Shown here: in pieces, positions 14,001 to 23,384 of the stretch
Layout of the letters: every line of letters starts with the position of its first letter
Position numbering within the stretch: position 1 is the stretch's first letter
Assembly: GCF_026625705.1 (NCBI RefSeq)
Contig: NZ_CP113059.1
Span: 1 to 64,000 of the forward strand
DNA: 64,000 nt
Reading direction: 5' to 3'
DNA from: Pedobacter sp. SL55
Lineage (GTDB): Bacteria; Bacteroidota; Bacteroidia; Sphingobacteriales; Sphingobacteriaceae
Made by a program: the position numbers and the translations under genes
Notes under the pieces: model-generated
Seen by the model: the letters and a program-made list of their open reading frames with translations, nothing else
Told to the model about the DNA's origin: nothing
The model's database searches: none

Positions 14001-14377
14001 ATTCGTTTAACAGCGCACTATTTAACAAGGTAGAAAACATCACGTTCACAAACATTGCCAATAACCAAGATAAACGTGCCTTATACAACAGATGGAAAAA
14101 CCCTGGAGATATTTCGCAATTCAAAGGAATTTCTCAAACCGAAGCAACCCCTATTTCATCGAGGTTTGTGCAAAAAGAAAACACTTTAAGTAGCGAAGCC
14201 TTAAATATAGGCTACATGTTCGACAAGCAACCTTGGGTAAGAAAAGTAGGAATGCAATCATTAACGCTAAACCTACAAGCCAACGATTTCCTATACCTAT
14301 CTACCATTAGGAGAGAACGCGGCATTGATTATCCTTTTGCCAGAACCATAGCATTTTCTTTAAGAGCATCATTTTAA
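11021..14377 (+). CDS. SusC/RagA-family TonB-linked outer membrane transporter with STN signalling domain
   Basis: A 1118-residue TonB-dependent transporter. The signal sequence ends near residue 44 (SSAASFAQ). The STN domain (about 45-115) is the part that contacts FecR. A carboxypeptidase-D-regulatory-like domain (about 128-205, ITGKVVDERNGAIPGASV) and a plug domain (about 210-350, ending GSQASNGVVVIETI) precede the barrel, which ends in ASF. With the lidded SusD partner it should import an oligomer across the outer membrane using TonB energy. STN plus the sigma/FecR pair indicates substrate-induced expression. No carbohydrate-active enzyme accompanies it, so sugar is not implied; peptide is an alternative. 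Confidence 0.95.
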   Translation: MNFHMTFKNGRDGRLYARILLKLKLTLIILTTVILQSSAASFAQITINEKSASFESILQKIRKQSGYDFFYSNTMLKNTKPVSINVKNATVEEVLRITFKDQPLAYTIDQKAIVLRYNMEPERVFILQKTITGKVVDERNGAIPGASVRIKGVPTAPIAITDANGNFMISATEEQTLIVSYIGYETQEVVIAGKKLPLTVKLKEKEMMMKDIVITGTGINRNKDSFTGTTATFTGDELKAVSNNNVVQALRTMDPSFLLIENNLAGSNPNVMPVIEVRGKSSIPSETLRDQFGNDPNQPLFVLDGFPTTLQTIVDLDMNRVASVTLLKDAASTALYGSQASNGVVVIETIKPKPGELRFTYTQDFRVELPDLSGYNMMNAAEKLEFERLSGRYVGTEANPNLVVDLDNLYASHLAAVKRGVDSYWLSEPLQTGYSTNSSINASGGDNSFTYNVGMNYRTGKGAMIGSGRDSYSGSINLTYRKNALNINNITYIRGNKTSESNYGSFSNFVNANPYFEKNYENRYLEVSKQSNSTGTTLYVVNPLYDAMQAQYNNSKNIEVQNNLNANYDVSKAFRLNAALQITKGTTTAKAYQSPEMSAFLDVPVLRKGKYTDNRTENFSYQGNVMLTFYKTINKHNVTANWRNSIEERSSSAYRTIAEGFPEGSLGNPRFAYAYLLNGAPTASSGVFRSLNSALSANYSFDNKYLLDFVYRIDGSTAYGSNNQFSPYYSFGLGWNLHNENFIKNKSWINSLRLTGNIGVTGNQNFANISSVSMYGYNSNTSYNLFGQGVSLDMLGNPNLAPQKTQQISTSLDFNLFKGRLVGYINAYEKRTNPLIVPVDLPSSTGVFKYPYNIGSLTYHGMETKLTFFPIYNLAQGITWNIGLTASSFKSRYAGFGNVLNTLNKQQETNRTLIRYVDGNSAEAIWAIQSLGIDPATGREVFLTRDGQYSFDYSTANIANVGNTVPFAEGVLSTGLRYKGFSFAVAFRYKLGGDSFNSALFNKVENITFTNIANNQDKRALYNRWKNPGDISQFKGISQTEATPISSRFVQKENTLSSEALNIGYMFDKQPWVRKVGMQSLTLNLQANDFLYLSTIRRERGIDYPFARTIAFSLRASF

Positions 14378-14389
14378 ACCGTTACAAAC

Positions 14390-15823
14390 ATGAAAAGAAA
14401 TTATTATCCAACAATGGCATTACTAATAGCAGCCATTGCCATCTTATCTTCCTGTAAGAAGTTTTTAGATGTGCAGCCAGAAGATAAGGTTTTAGAAACA
14501 CAGCTTTTTTCTACCAAGCAAGGTATTAAAACCGTATTAAACGGGCTTTATATTAATTTATCTAATAATCAGCTTTATGGCGATAATTTAACACTATCTA
14601 CCATAGAGGTTTTGGCACAAAGGTACAATACCCCATCTACACATAGCCTTACCAAAATAGCTACCTATGCATACAATGATAACCCTACCATGAGCAGGCT
14701 AGAAAACATCTGGACAAATTCTTACGCTACTGTTCTAAATATCAATGCCTTTTTAGAGAACGTAGATAAATACCCGGGCGTTTTAGATCAAAAAACAGAA
14801 AATATCTACAAAGGCGAGGCTATTGCCATGAGGGCATTCCTACATTTTGATTTGCTTAGGCTATATGGGCCTAGATATAGCACTGTAGATTCTACAAAAC
14901 AAAGCCTGTCCTATTATGAAGCTACCAAATCAACTGTAAATCCGTTATTGCCCGCAAATTCTTTTATACAAAAAATTATTGATGATTTGAATAAGGCAGA
15001 AACGCTACTAGCAGAAGATGAAATCATTGCCAACGGCGTTAATACCGCAGCAGCAAATGCTACTGTAGATTTTTTAACGAACAATAGAAACTATAGACTT
15101 AACTATTATGCGGTAAAGGGGCTTAAAGCAAGGGTGTTTTTATATCGTGGTGATAAAGTTAGCGCTTTGAAATATGCCAAAGAGGTTATGGCCGTTGCAA
15201 ATCGTTTTCCATGGACTACATCAACCAATGCGCTGAGTGAGAAGCAAAACCCAGACCGTGTATTTACTACTGAAATGATGTTCGGTATAATGAATACGCA
15301 GTTATACACTCGTTATTTGGCTTTATTTGATCCAGGTGTTTCTGATGCTAACATATTGGCACCAATAACAGCAAGGCTAAATACGGTGTATGAGAATAAT
15401 GAAAACGATTACAGATTTAACCTAAATTGGCAAATACCAACCACTGGGGTTAAAGCTTATAAAACTTTTTATAAGTATGCTGATGTGATAGATAAAACGA
15501 AAGTTTTTAGGTTCTCTATTCCGTTGCTAAAAATTAGTGAGATGTATTTGATAGCTGCAGAAAGTGAACCCGTAACCGCCGATGGTGTGGCACATTTAAA
15601 TACCGTGAGAGCAAACAGAGGTTTAATACCATTAGCTGCAACGGTAAATATAAATACCGAACTTCAAAAAGAATATCAGAAAGATTTTTTTGGCGAGGGG
15701 CAGTTATTTTACTATTACAAGCGTAGAAACATTACTTCTGTGCCAAATGGATCTGCTTCGAGCGGCAACGTAACGGTAAACTATGCCGTACCTATGCCTC
15801 AATCTGAAGCCCTTTATCGTTAA
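14390..15823 (+). CDS. SusD/RagB-family nutrient-binding outer membrane lipoprotein
   Basis: A 477-residue lipoprotein with the lipobox ILSSC (Cys22) followed by KKFLDVQPED, the signature start of SusD proteins. Helical TPR-like repeats include GEAIAMRAFLHFDLLRLYG. The C-terminal SusD motif includes SEMYLIAAES and LNTVRANRGL. It forms the lid of the SusC transporter encoded 12 bases upstream. It starts at ATG 14390. Binding specificity cannot be read from sequence. Confidence 0.94.
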   Translation: MKRNYYPTMALLIAAIAILSSCKKFLDVQPEDKVLETQLFSTKQGIKTVLNGLYINLSNNQLYGDNLTLSTIEVLAQRYNTPSTHSLTKIATYAYNDNPTMSRLENIWTNSYATVLNINAFLENVDKYPGVLDQKTENIYKGEAIAMRAFLHFDLLRLYGPRYSTVDSTKQSLSYYEATKSTVNPLLPANSFIQKIIDDLNKAETLLAEDEIIANGVNTAAANATVDFLTNNRNYRLNYYAVKGLKARVFLYRGDKVSALKYAKEVMAVANRFPWTTSTNALSEKQNPDRVFTTEMMFGIMNTQLYTRYLALFDPGVSDANILAPITARLNTVYENNENDYRFNLNWQIPTTGVKAYKTFYKYADVIDKTKVFRFSIPLLKISEMYLIAAESEPVTADGVAHLNTVRANRGLIPLAATVNINTELQKEYQKDFFGEGQLFYYYKRRNITSVPNGSASSGNVTVNYAVPMPQSEALYR

Positions 15824-15840
15824 CCAAAAATCTTAAAATA

Positions 15841-16599
15841 ATGAACAAACTATTTTTTAACCTTTTGGGATTTGCAGTCCTTACCATTTTACTGAGCTGC
15901 GAAAAAGAACTACACAAATATGAAGGTAAACCTGCGGTGTATTTTAATGAAGCAGGTAGATTACCAGCCTTTGGCGGCGAGGTACTAAGAGACTCAACCA
16001 TCATGTCTTTTAGTTTAGCCAAAGCACAAGACTCTATTGTAAGTATGGTAGTTGCTACTGTTGGTGCAAAAAAAGACGTAGATAGACCTTACAAATTAGT
16101 GATTAATTCCAGCTCTGATGCCATTGCCGGTAATCACTACCAAATTTTAAATCCAACTTTTGTTATCAAGAAAAACCAACTAGGCGATACGGTTAAGATC
16201 AAATTTTTCAGAAAAACAGATATGCAAGCCAAAACTTTCTTACTCAGTTTCGATTTGCAAGAAAATGAGAATTTCTCTCCAGAAATGAAATATCGAGTGC
16301 TTACTTCTTCTAATAAAAAGATCTCCCTAATTAACTACAGATGGTTTGTTAACGATATCATCAAAAGGCCGGGAAGATGGCTAGATGGGTACTTAGGTGT
16401 GTTTACTCGCAAAAAACTTTTATTAATTGCTGAAACTTTAAGTATCGAACCAGCTTATTTAGACGCATCAGTATCTATTGCGGAAATGACCGCCTACGGT
16501 AAATTCATGCAACGTTACCTTAACGAGCAAAGAGCCGCTGGCAACACCATCTACGAAGAAGATGGCTCTGAAATGGTAATGGGTGCCTCTGTTCAATAA
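15841..16599 (+). CDS. DUF4843 domain lipoprotein
   Basis: A 252-residue lipoprotein (lipobox ILLSC, Cys20). The pattern PAVYFNEAGRLPA, then SFSLAKAQDSIV, VDRPYKLVIN and IAGNHYQIL, is that of DUF4843 proteins, which recur directly after susCD pairs. The fold is probably beta-sandwich and surface exposed. The exact role is unknown; a substrate-binding or scaffold role beside SusD is plausible. The start, ATG 15841, is 17 bases after the susD stop, consistent with one operon. Confidence 0.82.
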   Translation: MNKLFFNLLGFAVLTILLSCEKELHKYEGKPAVYFNEAGRLPAFGGEVLRDSTIMSFSLAKAQDSIVSMVVATVGAKKDVDRPYKLVINSSSDAIAGNHYQILNPTFVIKKNQLGDTVKIKFFRKTDMQAKTFLLSFDLQENENFSPEMKYRVLTSSNKKISLINYRWFVNDIIKRPGRWLDGYLGVFTRKKLLLIAETLSIEPAYLDASVSIAEMTAYGKFMQRYLNEQRAAGNTIYEEDGSEMVMGASVQ

Positions 16600-16623
16600 T
16601 ATCAAACACTAACACTTAAAGTT

Positions 16624-18144
16624 ATGACACTAAAAATATATCGTTCGTTTTTATTCATATTATGTCTTTTCATAATTTCTTCTTGTAAAAAAGACTTAGG
16701 AAATTATGACTATACAGAACTAAATGTATTAGATGAAATTACTGGCTTACCAGCAGAAGTTTCTGCGGTTTATGGAAAAAACCTAAAAATAAACCCAGTA
16801 ATAAAATTTACGCAAGACCCAAATTTTGATGAGAGCAAGTACACTTTTGAATGGACTTACATAGGACCAAATGGATTAGGGGGATCTAAGTTATTCTCAT
16901 TAGCCAAAACTAGAAACCTTGATCTGGTAATGCAGGTTGTAGCGGGCAATTATCCTGCTTATTACAATATTACAGAAAAGGCATCTGGTATAAAATACTC
17001 TACCAAGTTTACTTTAAAAGTAGTCAACGAAATTAACGAAGGCTGGATCATGATGAACGAAGCCAATGGCAAAGCTAGAGTAGATATGCTTTCTCTAAAT
17101 AGCAACAACAATTTCGATTTAATTATAGATTTATTGGCTACTACTGGTTCTGACCTGAAGTTGACGGGCAAACCTGTAATGACCTACACCTATAACACCG
17201 GCTTATTAGTAGGCCCAGATGCAATTAGCTATGGCTTATATTTAGGTACCGACCAAAGTACAACCAAGATAGATCCAAATACTTTTAAATGGACTAAAAC
17301 CATGGGGTTAAGCTACGAAATGTTTGGCGATATACCTGCGGGCTTTTATGCAGATGTAATTAGGCAAAAATCAAGCTTTTCTTCCTATATGATTGGTAAA
17401 GGAAATGCTTATTACTACGAGAGGGTTTTTAACATATACTACTCCGCACCTATCAATTACATCAATGAAGAGCAACGAGGTTTTGAAGTTGAACCTTTTA
17501 TAGGAAGTAACCACTTGTCTCTTAATACACCTGCCATTTTTTATGATAGAACTAATCGCAGATTTGTTAGACATAGCGGAAGTGCGGCGACAAGTACTAC
17601 AATTCCAGATCCAGATGCAGCACAAAAACTATTTAGCTTTAGTACTGGAATGGATTTGGTTTACATGAGATGGATTTCATTTAATGGCGGCGAGGTGTTT
17701 TCAATTCTAAAAGATCCTGCTAACAATAAAAGATATTTAGCAAGGTTTAACCCTACTAGTAACGCACAATCTTACTATAGCGAAATTACCGCAACAGATT
17801 TTAGCAATGCTGAATTTTATGCAATTAATCCTGAGTTTGGTTATATCTTTTATACTGTTGGCAGTAAAATCTATCAATACGACATGGTTTACAAAACAGC
17901 TAAACTAATGGCCGATTTTGGTGCTAAAAAAATATGCTATTTCAATTTCTACGAGTTTAAAAATACAACTAAATACACAGGAAGTAATAAGTTAATGGTA
18001 GGCATCTATGATCCATCTATAAACAATGGTACAGAGGGAAGCCTAAATATTTACACTGTTCCTAGCCTAAATGGAGATATCATTCTTGATAAAACTTATA
18101 GCGGTTTCGGTAGAATAAAAAGCCTAACCTACAGAGAAAGATAA
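16624..18144 (+). CDS. PKD-like family lipoprotein
   Basis: A 506-residue lipoprotein (lipobox IISSC, Cys21). The N-terminal part (about 30-145) has the PKD-like pattern LPAEVSAVYGKNLKINP and YTFEWTYIG. The rest is rich in short beta-strand repeats and could be a propeller. This family regularly follows SusC/SusD/DUF4843 genes. It probably lies at the cell surface and handles or binds the same substrate. It starts at ATG 16624, 24 bases after the previous gene. A MITE-like element follows it. Confidence 0.8.
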   Translation: MTLKIYRSFLFILCLFIISSCKKDLGNYDYTELNVLDEITGLPAEVSAVYGKNLKINPVIKFTQDPNFDESKYTFEWTYIGPNGLGGSKLFSLAKTRNLDLVMQVVAGNYPAYYNITEKASGIKYSTKFTLKVVNEINEGWIMMNEANGKARVDMLSLNSNNNFDLIIDLLATTGSDLKLTGKPVMTYTYNTGLLVGPDAISYGLYLGTDQSTTKIDPNTFKWTKTMGLSYEMFGDIPAGFYADVIRQKSSFSSYMIGKGNAYYYERVFNIYYSAPINYINEEQRGFEVEPFIGSNHLSLNTPAIFYDRTNRRFVRHSGSAATSTTIPDPDAAQKLFSFSTGMDLVYMRWISFNGGEVFSILKDPANNKRYLARFNPTSNAQSYYSEITATDFSNAEFYAINPEFGYIFYTVGSKIYQYDMVYKTAKLMADFGAKKICYFNFYEFKNTTKYTGSNKLMVGIYDPSINNGTEGSLNIYTVPSLNGDIILDKTYSGFGRIKSLTYRER

Positions 18145-18153
18145 AACCTTAAT

Positions 18154-18321
18154 AAGGCTGCCTCAAGAGTAAAACAATGTCGTCATTTCGAAGATAAAAG
18201 GAGGAGAACCAAAGGTCTACGAAGTAAATTGAAAATCAACGGAGTTAAATCTGTTTTAGATTGCTTTCGGAGTAGATCTCTCTAACTTTCAAGATGACGA
18301 ATAACTTTTGAGACAGCCTCA
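18154..18321. mobile_element. MITE-like inverted-repeat element
   Basis: About 168 bp with imperfect terminal inverted repeats. The left end reads AAGGCTGCCTCAAGAGT and the right end, reversed, ATGAGGCTGTCTCAAAAGT, with CGTCAT just inside both. There is no coding capacity. The GGCTGTCTCAAAA end resembles insertion-sequence termini seen in Bacteroidota, suggesting a non-autonomous derivative. It separates the Sus genes from the thioredoxin genes. Confidence 0.65.
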
Positions 18322-18341
18322 TAAACTAACACACCACAAAA

Positions 18342-19720
18342 ATGAAACTTAAAAACTTATTTACGCTAGCACTAACAGTGCTTTCGGGCTATGCTTTTGC
18401 CCAACAAAATGTTACACAGGTTAAAGGCCAACTAACATTTAAAAGAAATAATGTTAAACTATTTAAAGTAATTGATGGAAAAACTACTGAAATTGCCAAT
18501 GCTGTTCCAACTAAAAACGGAAAATTCGGCTTCCTATTTTACCCAGAATACGAAGGCGTTTACGTTATAGGCACTGGCAATGATATTTCGCCGAACGATA
18601 ACCATCTATTTTATTTTAAAGGCGGCGACCAATTAGACATACCTTATCTGATACCTCTTATGTACTGAATGGCAAATTGAACTCCAAAGAAAACATTGTA
18701 CTAAAACAATGGAGAGATTTGACTAACCCGCTCTATCAGAAAGCTATCAATTTCATGAAAGTGCAAAGTACCTTTATGGATTATTTTCCACAGCAAGAAG
18801 CCATTGTAGCTAAATCTAAAACTTTCTTAAACGGAAAAGCCACGGGCAATGCCAAGTTTGACCAGCAGATTAAAGAAATTATGCAATTGGATTTAGCGAG
18901 CTATGCCACGAATTTCTTGAACACACCGCGTTCTGCTCATCCAAGTATTGAAGAATACAGCGATTTCTACGCCACCTTAAAAGCTAACGAAATCTCCAAA
19001 ACTACCAAGAAAGTTTACAACTATCCCTACGGATTAAGAACACTTTCTGCTTTGGTTAGCGTGAATATGCGTCAAGACAAAAAACCATATAAACCAGGTG
19101 CAGAAGGGCTGACCACTTACATCTCTTACATTCCTAACGATACTTTGAAAGGTGATTTAGTTCTTGAAAATTTGGGTAGATACAAAGATTACGACAGCTA
19201 CAAAGCCATTACAGATCAATTTGGCAAATACTTATTAACTAAAGTGCAAAAAGAAAAAGACAATGCTTTGATTAGTCCGTTGTTGACTTACAAACCTGGT
19301 ACAGACGGGTTAAAATTCGCTTACCCGGATAAGGAAGGTAAACAAGTATCTTTTGCTAGTTTAAAAGGTAAAGTTGTTTTAATTGATGTTTGGGCTACTT
19401 GGTGCGGACCATGTAGAGCAGAATTTCCGAGTTTAAAACAATTAGAAAAAGATGTAGAAGGTAAACCCATTCAAATTGTAAGCATCTCTACCGATTCTGA
19501 AAAAGACAAAGAAAAGTGGCTGAAGATGATTAAAGACGAGAATTTAGGCGGAATGCAGTTATACGCTGGTCAAGACAATGAGTTTTCGAAATACTACAAA
19601 GTAAACACTATTCCTCGCTTTTTGGTATTCGATAAAAACGGAAAAATTGTTAGCGTAGATGCACCAAGACCTTCAAACCCGAAGTTAAAAGAATTGCTAT
19701 TTGCTGAGGCTGCCAAATAA
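18342..19720 (+). pseudogene. TlpA-like thiol-disulfide oxidoreductase, frameshifted
   Basis: Encodes a secreted thioredoxin-fold protein of about 459 residues once one base is restored. A signal peptide (ending GYAFAQ) and a DUF4369-like N-terminal domain lead to a C-terminal TlpA/AhpC-TSA domain with the active site WCGPC in DVWATWCGPCRAEF. The frame breaks at about 18639-18643. Adding one base after GACATA gives a continuous GDQLDISLSDTSYV and no further stop. Such proteins reduce or isomerise disulfides in the periplasm. It is the first of three thioredoxin-fold genes in a row. The break may be a sequencing error (see findings). Confidence 0.8.
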
Positions 19721-19732
19721 ATTCAGTTAACA

Positions 19733-19764
19733 TTTTCCTAGTCAGTAAAAACTGGCTAGGAAAA
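19733..19764. other. Strong intercistronic hairpin
   Basis: TTTTCCTAGTCAGT and ACTGGCTAGGAAAA form a 14-bp stem (one G-U) with a loop of about 4 bases, 12 bases after the preceding stop. No U-run follows on the plus strand, so it may be an attenuator or RNA-stability element rather than a full terminator. Confidence 0.5.
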
Positions 19765-19809
19765 TAAACCTCAGTCTTAACCTCAACTTCAACACTTATC
19801 ACTATAAAA

Positions 19810-20966
19810 ATGAACACATTAAAAAAATGGTGTATTGCTATTGTTTTGTCTTTTTCAGCCAATATAGCAGTGGCACAACAAGACAGCATTATCATAGCTG
19901 GTTACATTAAAAACCTCGATAATAACAGCGTATCCTTTTCTATTCAAAAAGAAGTGTACAAAGGTTATGCTCAAAATGGCGTTTTTAAAATTGCTATTCC
20001 AAAACAAAACGTCCCTTGCTTAGTGCGTTCAAACATTTCAATTAAAAACCCCAACAATAGTACAGAAACAAAATCATCGCAAGTACCCTTACCTCAATTA
20101 GAGTTTTTTGTATATAAAAACAATTTAGAGATTAAGGGTAATACCAAAGAATATAGGTATTCATCAGTAACGGGAGATGCGGAAAACAATGCCTTTACGA
20201 TATTAAGAAACAACACCAAAGCAGATGAATTAATAAAGCTAAATACACTTAAAGAATTTACCGCAAGGCAACTTACAAAAGAAGAAAGCAATAATTTACA
20301 AAAAACAGGTTTAGAGGCCGGAAAACGAATTACCGAACAACAGCGCAAATTCATTAAAGAAAATCCAAATTTATTTGCTTCGATATTTCTTTTGGGTCGC
20401 ATGCAAAATTTTTATACCGCCGAAAATTACACCAATGCTTGGAATGGGCTGTCACCAAAATACAAAAATCATCCACTGGCAAAACCCATCCAAGATTATG
20501 TAAATAAGATGAAAGTAACTTTAGCAGGTACGCTAGCCACGTCATTTGAGCGCAAAGACAAGGATGGGAAAATCATCCGATTGGCGGATTACAAAGGCAA
20601 AACGGTGTTACTAGATTTTGGGGAAGCTGGTGCGGCCCATGTAGAGCAAGTCATCCACATCTAAAAGAACTTTATAGCAAATACAAAGCTGATGGTTTTG
20701 AAATCATCGCTATTGCGCAAGAAACGGCTAAAAATCTAGATGATGCTCGTGCCGCTTGGCTTAAAGCAATTGAAGAAGATCAAATTAATTGGGTGCATAT
20801 TCTAAATAGAGATGGAGTTGAGCAACAAAACATCTTGAAAGATTATGGTGTAAACTCATTTCCTACTAAAATTCTAGTCGACAAAGATGGAAAAATCATC
20901 TTACGCATTAGCGCCAGCGCTACCGATGATATTGACAAAGCGCTTGAAAAAATTTACGGACACTAG
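19810..20966 (+). pseudogene. Thioredoxin-fold (TlpA-like) protein, frameshifted
   Basis: About 385 residues if one T is restored. The signal peptide ends near IAVAQQ, followed by a DUF4369-like N-terminal domain and a C-terminal thioredoxin domain. The break is at about 20616-20622. Reading DFWGSWCGPCRASHP requires five T where four are present; as given, the frame runs into a stop at 20664. After restoration it continues through FPTKILVDKDGK to TAG 20964. The active-site CGPC is exactly at the break, so the given sequence could not encode a working redox site. It was intact recently or is a base-call error. Confidence 0.78.
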
Positions 20967-20976
20967 AAACCTACAA

Positions 20977-22155
20977 ATGAAAATCTATAAATTAATATTA
21001 GTTGCCTTCTGCTGTTTCGCCAGCGCACAACTTTTAGCTCAATCTAAACCCGTGGCCACCATCCCTTTCGAAATGGTAAATGGTTCCATTGTATTAAAAG
21101 TAAAAATTAACCAAAGTGGTAAAACGTTACGCTTACTTTTCGATACTGGTGCAGATGGCATGGCCATAGATCAATCACTGGCAGATTCGCTTGGCTTAAA
21201 AATTACTAGAAGCAACAATGCTTCTGTAGTTGGTGGAAACATGAAAATCGAAGTATCTGATGGTAACGATGTACGGCTAGAAAGCGGATTTGTACTCAAA
21301 AATCAAGGCATCGCTATATTTCCGCAAATGCGAGATCATTTAGATGGCCTCATTGGCAACACCATGACCAGACGTTACGTAACCAAAGTCGATTTCAACA
21401 AATATGAACTATCCTTATATGAATTCGATAACTACGAATATGAAAAAGGAGGAACCATAGTACCCATTACTATTCCAGCGGGGTTATTTATCATTCCTGG
21501 AAATGTAGAAATAGCAGCAGGCAAATCGTATACAGGCAATTTTGTATTTGATAGTGGAGCATCTTACAACCTAATTTGTTTTAGGCCTTTTGTGCGACAA
21601 AACAGGTTACTCACTAGCGGTTTTGTTTCCGAATACCATGCTGCTACAGTAAGTATGGGTATCTCCTCTCCTACTTTTAATGGCAAAGCAAACAGCTTTT
21701 CTTTTACCAATACTAACGCACTTAAAAATCTTCCCATTACTTTAATGGCAGGCGGCGGCCAAAACGAAAACTGGAACCCTGGTTTTGATGGCTCGATTGG
21801 CATGGGGATTATTTCCAGATACAACTTTACTATTAATCGCAAGAAGAACGAAATCTATCTTACGCCTAACCACTCCTACAGTTATCCTTTAAACTTTGTA
21901 TTGGGCAGTTATCTTCTTGGTTTTAATCTAAAAGGAGAGCTAACGGTACAAAGCGCTATAAAGCCTACTCCAACAGGCGAAACCATATTAAAACCGAGAA
22001 CTAAAATTACTGCAATTAATAACTTTAGCGCAAGTGCTTTAATTAAAGATCAAAAAAAAATCGATCAGTTAAAAGCCTTACCAAATCAAAGTACGCTAAC
22101 CATCAATTATGTTGATGAAAACAATGTACCTACCACAATTACCCTAACCAAATAA
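20977..22155 (+). CDS. Secreted retropepsin-like aspartyl protease
   Basis: A 392-residue protein starting at ATG 20977 (MKIYKLIL), 10 bases after the previous stop. A signal peptide ends near LLAQS. Two aspartyl-protease motifs are visible: LLFDTGADG (Asp56) and VFDSGASY (Asp192), so one chain may supply both catalytic Asp residues. A PDZ-like tail (ALIKDQKKIDQLKALPN and following) is likely. This fits the family of periplasmic pepsin-like proteases with a C-terminal PDZ-type domain. Lying in the SusCD locus among thioredoxins, it supports a peptide or protein substrate. Cleavage activity is inferred from the motifs. Confidence 0.82.
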   Translation: MKIYKLILVAFCCFASAQLLAQSKPVATIPFEMVNGSIVLKVKINQSGKTLRLLFDTGADGMAIDQSLADSLGLKITRSNNASVVGGNMKIEVSDGNDVRLESGFVLKNQGIAIFPQMRDHLDGLIGNTMTRRYVTKVDFNKYELSLYEFDNYEYEKGGTIVPITIPAGLFIIPGNVEIAAGKSYTGNFVFDSGASYNLICFRPFVRQNRLLTSGFVSEYHAATVSMGISSPTFNGKANSFSFTNTNALKNLPITLMAGGGQNENWNPGFDGSIGMGIISRYNFTINRKKNEIYLTPNHSYSYPLNFVLGSYLLGFNLKGELTVQSAIKPTPTGETILKPRTKITAINNFSASALIKDQKKIDQLKALPNQSTLTINYVDENNVPTTITLTK

Positions 22156-22158
22156 ACA

Positions 22159-23299
22159 ATGAAAAAATTATTGATCACGCTAACTGCGATGGTTTTAAGT
22201 CTGAGCAGTTTTGCACAAAGTGGATTAGATAAAGCGCTCAGCAAAGCCAAAAAAGAAAACAAACTTGTTTTTGTAGATACGTATTTCACAGGTTGTATTC
22301 CATGTGAGCAAATGGATAGAGATGTATTTCCTAATGCCGTAGTGAGCAAAGAAATGGAAAAAAACTTTGTGATGCTTAAAGTGAATGTTTTTACAGAAAA
22401 ACTTGGCGATACCATCAAAGTTCAACACATTTTAAATGGCTTCCCTACCTTTCTCGTTTTAAATAGCGATGGAAATTTGGTCTCTTCTGTTTCTGGCTTT
22501 AAAGACCCGGGAGATTTGATAAGCTTTTTGGACAACGCAAAAATTCGTGCTAAAAAAGGGCAATCTCATTTGGGTTACTCATCTACTTATAACGAGAAAG
22601 ATTACCCTGCATTTTACCTAGAATTTGCTAAAACTAGAAAAGGCATTACACCACAAATTTTAAAAGAGTACAGCGATCAGTTGAAAGATTTTAAAGCCAA
22701 AAACAGCTTATTACCTTTTTTAATTGCTCGAACCACCAACGAAAAAGTTTCCGCAGAAATTTTAAAGGATTATAACGGCTACGCTAATTTATATGGCGAA
22801 GAAGTTTTACAACCCGTGGTTGATCGAGCACTAACAGCTGCTGCCCAAAACAAACTCAACTCATCTAGCAGCAAAGCTGATTTTGATGCTTTTTTAGCTT
22901 CCTATCAGAGCAAATTCCCAGCAGATCGTTGGAAAATTAACCTGCAAACTTTGGGAAGCAAGTTATATCTGGAAATGAAAAAAGATACAATAGGCTATCT
23001 AAATTTCGCCATTAGCAACCCAGTACTTTTACCAATATCATTTTACTGCTTTGGCAAATACTCTAGTTGCTAAAAAACAATTGTACGGCGAAACTGCAAA
23101 ATTATTTCTTCAATGGGCAAATGCCATAGTAAATGAAGAAAGCAGTATGGAAATCATTAAAAATGCGGCTTCATTAAATAAACGAATGGGTAGCAACGAA
23201 GGTTACAAGAAATTTATGCAAATGGCTATCAACAGAGCCAAAAAATACGCAATGCCTTACCAAGAAATGGAAGATAGTTTTAAGCAAGCTTCCAAATAA
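22159..23299 (+). pseudogene. Thioredoxin-fold protein (Thioredoxin_7 type), frameshifted
   Basis: About 379 residues once a one-base insertion is removed. The signal peptide ends SLSSFAQ. The thioredoxin fold carries CIPC in YFTGCIPCEQMDRDVF, followed by the cis-Pro strand GFPTFLVL. The break is in TTTT near 23040-23043; three T give PISFTALANTLVAKKQ and an open frame to 23299. As given, it stops at 23073. It begins 3 bases after the protease gene, so it is probably co-translated. The large helical C-terminal part has no clear assignment. Confidence 0.78.
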
Positions 23300-23354
23300 G
23301 GTAAAAGAAACTTAGTAACGGATGTTGCTAGTAATTTAGGATAATTAATAAGTG

Positions 23355-23379
23355 AAAAAGGGTCAATTAGACCCTTTTT
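23355..23379. terminator. Bidirectional terminator between convergent genes
   Basis: AAAAAGGGTC and GACCCTTTTT form a 10-bp stem with an AATTA loop. A- and T-runs on either side let it serve both strands. It lies between the thioredoxin gene (plus) and the TPR gene (minus), both ending nearby. Confidence 0.8.
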
Positions 23380-23384
23380 GCATT

